Shown here piece by piece: positions 1 to 11,000 of a stretch of DNA of 64,000 nt. Every line of letters starts with the position of its first letter. Position 1 is the first letter of the stretch. A program made the translations under genes and the position numbers. Source of the DNA: Zygnema cylindricum. Taxonomy: Eukaryota; Streptophyta; Zygnematophyceae; Zygnematales; Zygnemataceae. The DNA is taken from contig JBBHKE010001174.1 in NCBI GenBank assembly GCA_037447655.1, forward strand, positions 1-64,000. The letters are read 5' to 3'. The notes beneath the pieces are model-generated. The model was not told where the DNA came from, ran no database searches, and saw only the letters and a program-made list of their open reading frames with translations.

Positions 1-49
1 GTATCTATGCATGCCGTATACAGTTTTAGTTAAATGGATTTGTTCCTCC

Positions 50-85
<36 letters not shown>

Positions 86-1257
86 ATCACATACTATATC
101 ACTTAGCATTGGTCCTAGTCTTATAGGATAAAGCTGACCGCTATCGGCCAACTTGACGAACCGCAGGTACCGGGATCAAATCCCGGATCCGTCAGGTATA
201 TTTTTAGTAACCTACTAAAAATAACTGCATGTTGAACTAAGGCAGCCATGGATCAACCACCCTCTCTATCTTTCAGTGACTACAACAAGTATGGGGGCTA
301 GAGAGAGGAGAGGTGGAGGCAGGCTGCACGTCCTTTTCTTTTCTTTTATACCAACATATTTAAACCTAGAAAATACTCTTGAAATCTATTAATTTCAACA
401 ACTGGTAGGTCTATTAAAAGGAAGTCCATATGGTTGAAAAGTGATTTTATAAGTCAAGTGTGTCGAGTTTACTATTTTTTTTATTTTGAAATTGTCACTA
501 TGGTGCACTAACGTGCTGAGCATCAAATATATTTGTTAGTTGTTATTTTCTTTCTTGTTCGTAATAGTGATTAGTTCAAGAATGTTTATATTTTGTATTT
601 TTATTGATTATGATTTTTTTTGCAATTTTTTTGCATATTTACGTTTTTATTTATATTTTTAGTTTTGATTTGCCTAAAAAATAAATGTTGAAAGAGTTAT
701 GGTTGAGCTCTATTCACTGTAATTTGGTAAACCATATAGTATTTTCGAGCATTGCACAATTTATGGTTGCATGTGATTTGTTATAATACGTTTGATTATT
801 TGTTTCACAATCTGATGTTGTTCTTCATAACCGTGTTATAATGTTTGGTGAATGTCTACAATTTATCGTCAATTGCATTTATTGTTTTTACGTAATATAT
901 AGCACTTTATTTGTGGCTATTCACAATAATAATGTTGGAATGTTCATATTATGTACAACGTATCGAATGAATTTGTCGCATTATTATGTGCATATATATA
1001 TATATATATATATTTTTGTTAATTGTGGTTAGTTTGACTGTTTGCATATGAATATGATTGTGAGAATAAAAATGTATTGTTTTCAAACTAAGACTATCAT
1101 TTATGGTGTTCGTTGAATATTATAATGTTAATATTATTTACTCGATGAGATAAAAAAGAAGTAAAAAAGAACATTTCCTTTTATGAATAATATCATAACT
1201 AGCAATTTTATTTGTATTAATATGCCTGTAAAAATCCTTATGGAGAATATTTTTTTT
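1..1257. other. AT-rich DNA, no gene seen
   Basis: Contains an AT microsatellite (54-83) and a stem-loop CCGGGATCAAATCCCGG (about 171-187) that resembles a tRNA T-arm or SINE B box, but no convincing A box. The rest shows no coding signal. Confidence 0.5.
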
Positions 1258-1687
1258 AGTGTTGTGTATGGCGTCAACGCGATAAAATTGATACCGATAG
1301 TTAACGGTTATCGATAGGTGAGGGATCCTAATTTATCGCTCCAAGACCAATAAATTCCTCATCAACGATAAGTGGAAAAAAATATAGTACGCTATATAAT
1401 AGTAATTTGTAACATACTATATTATGTATGCTCATTGTTTATAATGTGGCTTGCCACATACGACAATTTGTGTACGTGGAATACACCGTACGATTGTACG
1501 GTATGAACACGTACAATTATCGCCGAAAGTTATCAAACCGGTGTTATCGCGATAAAAAACGGATAATATGGGTTTTTTATCTCGATAACATCGGTACTGA
1601 TATATCGTGATAATATATTGATTATCGATGGGCCAGAAAAAGGGGCATATAGGTTATCGGCAAATGGCCACCGATGCACAACAATAC
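1258..1687. mobile_element. TA-flanked TIR element, GTGTTGTGTATCG family, about 430 bp
   Basis: The left end AGTGTTGTGTATGG and the right end GATGCACAACAATAC resemble the other copies but are decayed. The interior is dense in CGATA/TATCG blocks. Confidence 0.6.
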
Positions 1688-1910
1688 TTTATTTGGGATT
1701 CCAATACCATCTCGCTCACTGTCCCACTAACGCTACAGTAGTTTTCTTACTGTGTTTAAAAATACAGGCGCAAAACCCTTTATTGTTTTTTCTATGTAGT
1801 AGTTGGCACCTTTTTGGTATAAGTCCATAGTTTACCTTTTGGGAAGTATTAAATGCCATCTTCTCAATATTTATGGTCTTTTGAGGTCGGCGGAATGAGA
1901 GTACGAAAAC

Positions 1911-2273
1911 CATAGTTCAAAAGTAGGTGAAAGTACACCCATACAATATGCCTATTGTACGCAAAAAATACAATATACCCTTAAGACCCATATTGTATTG
2001 GCCGCAAAATGAAATAAAATAGTAACAGGGTTGAGTTGCACATGGATCGATAGAGAATTAAACGTCATGTATAAATTTGAAAAAAAATCGGACAAAAAAA
2101 TATATTTCTGAGAGTTTTGAGCGACTTTTTATTTAAACCGTTAGATTTGGACGATCGGACGGTCGCTGATCAAAGTAACGACTTAAGACGATCACATGAA
2201 AAGCCCATAACAGAACTTACGATGAAGGCGCCGACAAAAGACCTACAATAGAAACGCCTACTTTTGAACTATG
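1911..2273. mobile_element. hAT-like MITE, 363 bp
   Basis: The inverted ends are CATAGTTCAAAAGTAGGTG and, at the right, CGCCTACTTTTGAACTATG. A perfect 8-bp duplication ACGAAAAC flanks it (1903-1910 and 2274-2281). Eight bases is the hAT hallmark. No transposase frame is inside. Confidence 0.9.
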
Positions 2274-2393
2274 ACGAAAACCAATAAAATCAGGATCGAA
2301 CGGTAATATATAATTACATGTTACGCACGTTTCCAACATAGTTTTTGACTCGGTCAATTGTATAACCATTATGTGATACTCCACGCATATTTA

Positions 2394-3289
2394 CTAGTGT
2401 TGTGTATCGGTAAAAAACTTATCGCGATAACACCGATACCGATAGTTATCGGTTTTCGAACGGTCAGCGGTCTCGATATATTTGTACTTTCTGTACTTTC
2501 TGTACTTTCTGTCCGGAGTGCTTTCTGTCCGGTAAACTGAACGGTAAATTTACTAGAAATGTACGGTTTTTTATGGGAAATGTACGGAATTTGACGAAAT
2601 AATACGTTGCACTTTGTAGAACTTTTTGGGCGGTTAACTGAACATAAATTTTACGAGAACGTACGGAATTGTACGAATAAACTGATTATCATGGAACGGT
2701 AAAAAGACGGCGGACACAAAGTACAATGGATGCAAAATAACATTATGCGCGCCGCCGAAATCGAACGGACGACATTCAATGAGAAAATACGAGCAGACGG
2801 TCAGCGTGAGCGCCGGAATCTCGGAATGGCTTTTTGGCGGCTTTTGCCAAAAAAGCCGACGGATTGACACGTGGCAGGTTTCCAGTGGATCCCAAAAAAT
2901 AAAGGGACAAAGCCACGGCGTCGGATGTGAAAGGTACATCGTTTTAAGTGGAGCCGTACTAAAGACGTACACATCTTATGCCGGCTACTGTACTTTCGGC
3001 TTGTACAAATGATCTGATTGGTAGGTACCTCTGGGGTTGTGAGTAGGGTGCGTCGGGGGAATAAGACGTACAGCTGAGTGTACATGTCGTACATTTATCT
3101 GTACGGCTCGTACAGTTATCGCCGATAGTTATCGTTATCGGCATTATCGCCGATAAGTAGCCGATATTATTGGCTACTTGTTGGCGATAAGAATGATAGC
3201 GATATATCGTACCAATATATCGATTATCGGGTCCCCGAAAAAAGGCCCATATCGGTTATCGGCAAATCCTTACCGATATACAACACTAG
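2394..3289. mobile_element. TA-flanked TIR element, GTGTTGTGTATCG family, 896 bp
   Basis: Ends CTAGTGTTGTGTATCGGTAA and TTACCGATATACAACACTAG form long inverted repeats, with TA just outside GTGTTGTG on both sides. Inside are CGATA-rich ends and a private core with TTTCTGTAC tandem units (about 2488-2520). Confidence 0.75.
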
Positions 3290-3450
3290 AAAAAACACAT
3301 GACGACAACTTTTTGTACATCCTAAGTTCGAAGATGACGCAAATTGTACTTGCGATTTCTTCGTACGGTTACAACTTTAGCAATACGATCCTAAGTTTTT
3401 AAGGAAAACGACAAGAAAAAGCCCGTACTTAGCCACATAGGGCCGTACCC
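3290..3450 (+). mobile_element. Right-end remnant of a PIF/Harbinger-like element
   Basis: The sequence parallels 14940-15111 and ends GGCCGTACCC followed by TAA. The left part is absent; it abuts the 2394-3289 element. A further related scrap in inverse orientation lies near 3726-3870. Confidence 0.6.
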
Positions 3451-3455
3451 TAAGA

Positions 3456-4058
3456 TTTAACTACTCGCACATGTAACTTTCCTCGTCTATTTCCTTAAGC
3501 TCTCATGTTGAAGTCCATCCTATTCAACGTAGATTAACTCTCTTCACTGATTTTCATACGTTGTGATATTGAATTCATTATCTTTCCTCCAAAATGTTTT
3601 CCATTTCAAAGTACTTATGTTTTCGAGAGTATATAAACATTAACGTCGATTAAAGGTTCGACCCATCTGCCAAAGGGTTTTCTTTTGTTTTTTTTTTTAA
3701 CTTAGCGGCGTACTGCTAAAGATACAACCATAAGAAGAATTTACAAAAATGCAGAGTACAATTTGCGACATCTTTGAATGTACCACAAATTATCGTCTTG
3801 TGCATTTCGACCCACAACCACGTCATCTTCAAACTTTGTCTTAAAACACATCAGCAATGTGTTTTGAAATTAAGTAACACCGCTCCACAAATATAAAAAC
3901 AGATCTATTATTTCTTTTTATCTGCTTGCATCTTGTATTTAATTTTTTTTGCAAGGGTCTCAAGGCTTCAATGCCATTTCAAGGGAAGATGAAAAATCTG
4001 TGAAGGCGCCACTACAACTCGCACTCAGTGCCTCTCTCACCTTGCGCCCCATTCACCC
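3456..4058. other. AT-rich spacer with a transposon scrap
   Basis: A reverse-oriented Harbinger-like scrap lies at 3726-3870. Poly-A-rich DNA at 4195-4370, on the other side of the OTU terminal exon, is intronic. No other feature is seen. Confidence 0.4.
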
Positions 4059-4165
4059 CTAGGTTAGAAAAACTGGATCGAAAGTTGCAGCGAGTATTTG
4101 TGAGTTTTTGTTATTGGCACCATCAAGGATTCCCACGTGCACCTCAACGGACTTTCCAAGGACTC
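4059..4165 (-). CDS. Tentative terminal exon of the OTU gene
   Basis: The minus strand reads AATTTTCAG, then an exon encoding VLGKSVEVHVGILDGANN, about 34 residues in all, ending in TAG at 4061-4059. The phase left by exon 9 (one base) is completed by GA to give Gly, so the join is in frame. A second frame is also open for 33 codons (ESLESPLRCTW), so this remains tentative. A GTGAGA donor-like site lies just beyond the stop. Confidence 0.45.
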
Positions 4166-5663
4166 CTGAAAATTAAAGACATCGAGTCACATTCCCTAAA
4201 AAAAAAAAAACATATTTCAAAAAAAAAAAAACAATTTTAAAAAAAAAAACAATTTTAAAAAAAAAAAAAAACATTTTCCACACAAAAATTGTTTTTCCAA
4301 AAAAAAAAAAAAAAAAAATTTTCCCCACAAAAATTGTTTTTCCAAAAAAAAAAAAAAAAAAAATTCCTTCAAAAAAAAGTCATTTTATATACGTCTTTAT
4401 GGGCCAACACAAAGTGAAAAAATATGAACCAGAAACAAAAAAAAGGAAAATATATTTCTTCCAACCGTTACAATATTGTCAATTTAACAAAATTAAAATC
4501 GAGTAGAATAAAAAATTACAGAAAAAAAAAGAAAAAAAAAGGAAAAAAAAACACTAAATACACGGTCCGGGGCTTATAATTCCTTTCCTTTCTCTTTTTC
4601 TTAACACATTAACTCAAAACCACCTACGATTTTATAATTTCAATTCAGAATCAAACTTTTAAAAAGATTTTCCTAACTTAAAAAAAAATCAAAAGGGGGG
4701 AACCAAAATTACTTTTACAGTTTAAAAGAGTTCGGATCGATTTTTTGGTTCGGATCGGTGCTGGGCGTCGGAGGAGGGAGGGAGGGGAAAAAGACTGAGA
4801 AAACCTATGTAAAGGAAAAAAGGCCTCAAATGTTTTTCTTCACAGCGCGGTAACAAAGTATAGAGGGCAATAAAATCAAAGTGAAAAAAAAAAACGATAT
4901 ATATGATATATATGATATATATGATATATATACATATGTATACATATACATACTATACATGCATATAAATAAATAAAAAGATAAATAAATAAATAATAAT
5001 AAAGAAAATAAATAAAATAAACAAAAAAAAGGGGTACCTTCCAGAGCATAAATGGAGTTGTAGTGAACTTCCGCCCAAAAACTGATCCACAGCTCTGGGA
5101 AACAAAAGGGGGGGGAGGGAGAGAGAGAGAGAGAAGGGAGCACAGAGAGAGGGGGGGAGAGAGAAAGGGAAGGGGGGAGAGGGAGAGAGAGGGAGAGAGA
5201 GAAAGGTCAGGCACACACTCACATTGGTTTTAAAAACAGCAGTAAAACAAAAAAAAATACAAGAGGTTGAGGATACTACTCTGCATAAAAAGGGAGAAAA
5301 TGGAGGAGGGGAGGGGGAGGGAGAGGGAAAACAAAAAAAAGACAAAAATAAACCAAGGAAAAAACAAAAAAAGTACAGAAAAAGAGATAATAGTTACCCC
5401 GAGTTGGTTTATAATCGCCACGTGGCATAATCTCGATCGAAAATTTGTCCTTATATGACGTGACGAGCGAGATCTTGACTTTGTACTGTAGCCCAGAAAA
5501 GACAAAAAAACAAAAGAAAAAAAGGAAAGAAAGGGGGGAAGGGGGAGAGAAGAGGGGAGAGGGAGGGATGGGAAAAAATAAAATGAGCCAAATTTAGTTA
5601 GTGTGGAAAACATTACTTTTTTTTTCACAAAAACAACTTCAAAGATTTGAAAGGGGGGGGCGA

Positions 5664-5718
<55 letters not shown>

Positions 5719-7231
5719 AGGGAGGATAGGGAAAGGCAAGGAGAAGAATGGACAGTGAAGTAAGAGAGGGAAAGGTAAAAAGGGGCAAGAGGGAGAGAGA
5801 AAGGAAAGGGGGAAGAGATTGGCAGGAAAGAAAACAAAAGAGAAAGGAGGGAGAATGAGGGAGGGGGGGGGAGAGAGGTTGGAAACTGGAGGTAAGAAAG
5901 GGAAAGAAAGGGAGAGGAGGGAGCAAAGGGAGATAGATAGTGAGAGGGAGAGAGAGAGGGAGAGCGAGAGAGAGAGAGAAAAAGAGGGAGAGGGAGAGAG
6001 AGAGAGAGCGAGAGAGAGAGAGAGAGAGAGTCCTCACAGCATCTGCCGCTGCCTGGAGAGTCACGTGATCTCCCCACTCTCCGTTTCTGTTCCATTCCAC
6101 GCAACGGTTGAACTGTTAGGGGGAGAGAGAGAGAGAGGGGGAGAGGAGTAGGGAAGACAGAGAGGGAGAGAGAGTAGTGGAGAGAGGAGAGATAGTAGAG
6201 AAGAGAGTGGGAGAGATAGTAGGAGAGAGAGAGGAGAGATAGTAGGGGAGAGAGAGAGGGAGAGAGAGTAGTGGAGAGAGGATAGATAGCAGGGGGAGAG
6301 AGTGGAAGAGATAGTAGGGGAGAGAGAGGGAGATTGAGTAGGGGAGAGGGAGAGGGAGAGAGAGCAGTGGAGAGAGAGGAGAGAAGAGAGAGGGAGAGAG
6401 TAGTAGAGAGAGAGGAGAGATAGTAGGGGGGGGAGAGAGAGGAAGAAAGAGTAGGGGAGACAGAGAGGGAGAAAGAATAGGGGAGCGGAGAGGAGAGAGA
6501 GTGGGGGGAGAGAGAGAGGGAGAGAGAGGGAGAGAGGGAGAGAGAGAGGGGGATAGAGAGGGAGAGAGAGAGAGGGAGAGAGAGGGGGAGGGAGGAGGGG
6601 GGAGGCTCTAACGCAACAGTATACTGTTAGGCCGGAGACAGTTTTTAAATTTTCTTCTAAAATGAAATGATAAAAACATTCAGAAAGAAATAAAAACAAA
6701 AAAGAATCGAAAAGGAAAAGATGACGCATTCAACAGCTTGTTCCCCCCCCCCCCCTCCCCTCCCACCCCCCCATCCCCCCATTTTGACTCACTTCTCCTT
6801 TTTATTTATTTATTTATTTATTTATTTACTTTTTTCCTTACTTGCTCATTTTTTTTTATGTAGTCTGAAAAATTTTCCGGAATATGCGCCTCGTAAAAAT
6901 CTTGATGTTTTTTTAAGCTGCCCGGAAAAAAAAAAAAAAAACCTCATCGAAAATGTTAAGGTAAAAAACAAAATTAAAATAAATAAAGGGATAAACAAAA
7001 AAATGAGGAGTCATGAGAAAAATTCCCCACAAAAAAATGTGAAGTGAAAATCATCGATAAAAAAAAAGCAAGGGGAGAGAGAGGGAGACAGAGGAGAGAG
7101 AGAGGGAATAGAGAGGAGATAGAGGAGAGAGAGCGAGAGAAGGGGAGAGAGAGTGGGAGAGGGGGGAGAGAGAGGGAGAGAGAGGGAGAGAGAGACAGCG
7201 AGGAGAGAGGAGAGAGGGGGAGAGAGGGGGG

Positions 7232-7295
<64 letters not shown>

Positions 7296-7998
7296 CAGAG
7301 AAGAGAGGAGAGAGAGAGAGAGAGAGAGAAGAAGAGAGAGAGCGGGAGAGAGAGAGAGAGAAAGGGGGGAGAGAGAGGAGAGGCGAGAGAGAGAGGGGCA
7401 TGAGAGAGAGACAGGCATGAGAGAGAGACAGGCATGAGAGAGAGTCAGGCATGAGAGAGAGAGAGAGAGAGAGAGATAGAGAATTACCCTGATGGAACCA
7501 CTTTATTTCTCACTTTGGGCGTGATTTTCTGGAGTGCCGTCCAAACTGGTCAGAAAGGGGCCCGAAACTGAAAAAGACAAAAAAAAAGAGAGGGGAGAGA
7601 GAGAAAAAGAGGGAGAGGAAGAGTGAGAGGGAGAGGGAGAGGGAGAGGGAGAGGGAGAGGGAGAGGGAGAGGGAGAGGGAGAGGGAGAGGGAGAGGGAGA
7701 GGGAGAGGGAGGAAATAATAAAGACTTAATACTAAGAAGACGGTTATAAGATGTACAATACCAGATTGCCAAACAAAGACGAGAACAAAAAACAAAAAGT
7801 TTTGATAAATGTCAGAAAATAAACAATGCGGATCGAAAATCAGTTTTAATTGTTTACTTATTTATTCATTTATTTGCAAATGCAAAATTTCTATGATTAA
7901 ACTCCCCCCCCCCCCCATTCCTCTCTCACGGGACGCCATGCTTTTTCAATAGCCCCTCGGCTAATCCTTTGTACCCACAACCTTTATATATATATATA

Positions 7999-8057
<59 letters not shown>

Positions 8058-11000
8058 CATATACGTACATAAATAGACACACACACACACACACACACAT
8101 GTAAATATATATTTGTACCGATTATATACTGAAATATTATGTACATATATACATATATACATTTGTGCAATATATACATATACACACATAAATACACATA
8201 GTATATATTTACACACATTATACATATAACATAACATATATAACATATATACACATACATAAATAGACAAACACACACACAAATATACATAAATATATAT
8301 ATACATAAATATATATATATATATAGTATATATATATATATATATTAGTGTTGTGTAACGAAGGCCCCTTGCCGATATTCGATATGTACCTAATTTTGGG
8401 TACCCCGATAATTGATATATCGTCACGATATATCGAGAAGCTCAATATCACGATATTTTACCGATATATCGGCCGATAATTCGATATGTTTTTATTGCGA
8501 TGTATCGCAGTGACGCTAGGTCAAAAAAGAATTTCAAAAGCTCCCCCCCCCCCGTGGCGCGCGCTCAGTTGGGGGGAAGGGAGGGGGTATATTCCGTATG
8601 ATTTGCCGTACGATTAACCGTACGAAATCTGTACGGACCACCACCTCCTACCAAATATATCGCGATAATTTTCGTTGGTACCGGAGCGATATATCGGGCC
8701 CTCTGACCACTCGATATTCGATATTTTGAATATCGAATTTATCGCGATAAATTCTTACCCGATACACAACACTAATATATATCTCATAGAGGCGAGGAGG
8801 CTACCTGGCAATTTCCATCGCCCTCGATTTGACGCTCTCGCAAACCGTAGGTATGCAATCTGAAAAAAAAAAAAAAAATACAATAACAAATAAGTACATA
8901 AAATATGTTAGATATAGATTAAAATACAAAACTCATTTATTTCCTTCTCTTTTATCTATCTACAATAGAGGGGGAAGGAGGAGAAAGGAAAGGAAAAATG
9001 TAATGAAAGGTAACGAGAGAGGATAGAGTCAAGGGAGTGAAGGAGAGAAAAGAGAACCCAGAAACAAAGCAAGGGACTTTGCCCTCTCCCTGTCCCTGTT
9101 TGTCTCTCTCTCTGTCCCTCCCTCTCGCCCTCCCTCTCCCCTTCCCTCCCTCTCCCCCCTCCCCTCCCTCTCTCCCTTTATTTTCCCCCTTCCCTCCCTC
9201 CCTTCCCTCCCTCCCTTCCCTCCCTCCCTTCCTCCCTCCCTCCCTCCTTTGGGTGAATAGTTTCTAACCAAACCCCTCTCCCAAAATAATAATGAAAAAA
9301 AAAAAAAAACAGAAACAAAACTTACCTTTCCGTCAAAATCTCGTGGTTGTTGTAAGATTCGGTCGGCTCCGGAAGACTTCCGCTATTGACCCGCATTTCG
9401 TGCTGCCCCGAAAGAAAAAAAAAAGAAAACGGAGTTACTTCAAAAAATGAAAAAGTGAAAAAGTGATAAAATTGAAAAATTGAAGAAAAAAACAACAAAA
9501 AACGAGGAGGTTTATTGAAACTAAAAACAGCAATTTTACGCCCTAAAAAAAAGAAAAACAAAGTTACAGAATTAAAAAAAATGAATAACTGAAAAAGTGA
9601 AAAATTAAAGAACTGAAAAAAAAAAAAAAAAAAAACGAGGAGATTTACTGAATCTAAAAACAGTATTTTTACGCCCTAAAAAAAAAAAAAAAACGTTTCT
9701 TCTCAAAAACAAACGATAAAACCAAATTGTTGTATCGAACTTATTTTCGTTTAATTTTACGTAATTCGATCCATACAAATTCTCAACAATCGGTAGGTAT
9801 TGTTTTCTGTGATAATTTTCATTTCTTGCGATTATTATATTCATTTTTTGCAATTACTTCATCCGGTTTTTTGCGATTATTTTTTTCATTTTCTGCAATT
9901 ATTTCGTTCGTTTTTATAGGCAATATTCTCTCTTTCATATTCTCTGTTCGATATTAGTAATATTTTCAACGCCCAAAAAGTTGAAAATATGTTCAAAGCT
10001 TTTTTTTTTAATTATTATTTTTTCCACACGTCCTACAAGAGATCCTCGTCCAAATCACTAATTTTTTTATTTTTCTTTAGCGTATTTTTTTTCATTCATT
10101 TGGTCTTTAGCATCTTTATTTTTTTTTCGTCTTTTCTTCTCAGAGTCCTAGGCATTTTTGCAGTTTTTCAAAGATTTTGGGGTATCTTAGGGTTTGTTAG
10201 GGTTTTGAGGTTGTTTAGGGTTACTTAGTGTCTTAGGGTTTCTTAGAGGTTCTTATACTTTTTTAGGGTTTTTTAAGAGTTTTTGAAGGGTTATTTAGGT
10301 TTATTTACTTTCTGATGTAATTTTTGGTGTTTTTTTCCTTTTTTTGGTGGGAACTAAGTTTAATGGGTACAAACAATAAGATTACACGCAATTTCATTCA
10401 AAGTAGAAACTAAAAAATGACCTAAAAAAACAGCCGACAAAAACAGTTTTCACAGGCACAAAGATTTTTTTTTTCTATTTGATTATTTGATTATGCTATT
10501 TATTCATTTATTTATTTTTCCTTATTCTCACCGGAAAGGACTCCAATCGACCGAGTCTTCTTCGCACTTCTTGTTTCATATCCGCAATTTCCATTTGCTC
10601 CACTTGCAAGCCTGCCCGGAAAAAAAAAATGAAAAAATGAACTAAAATAAAGAAAAATCTGCAAATCTGCCCGGGGAAAAAAAAAGGGAGAGGGAGGAAA
10701 AGGAGAGGGAGGAGATGAGGGGAAGGGGGAGGGGGAGAGGGAGGGGGAGAGGGAGAGAGAGAGAGAGAGACAGAGAGAGAGAGAAAGAGAAAGAGAGAGA
10801 GAGAAAGAGAAAGAGAGAGAGAGAGAAGAGAGAAAGAGACAGAGAGAGAGAGACTTACCAAGCTCATCCGCCTCCAAAACGATCGCCAAGTCCTGGTCTG
10901 TCCCTCTCTCTCCATCCGCCTCCAATCTCTGCTTCGCTCTCTCCACCCCACTCGCCTCTCTCTCCTCCTTTCCCGAACCCAATCCCGAACCTACTCCCGA

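Noticed and set aside
160-190. tRNA gene suggested by CCGGGATCAAATCCCGG
   Set aside because: The stem-loop fits a T-arm, but no acceptor stem or A box with the right spacing was found.
5230-7452. Many long frames on both strands coding Ser-Leu or Glu-Arg repeats
   Set aside because: They are read from GA/CT microsatellites in OTU introns and are open in several frames at once.
10185-10295. Interstitial telomere from TTAGGGTTT words
   Set aside because: Units are irregular (TAGGGTTTGT, TAGGGTTACT) and lie in an OTU intron; not a telomeric array.
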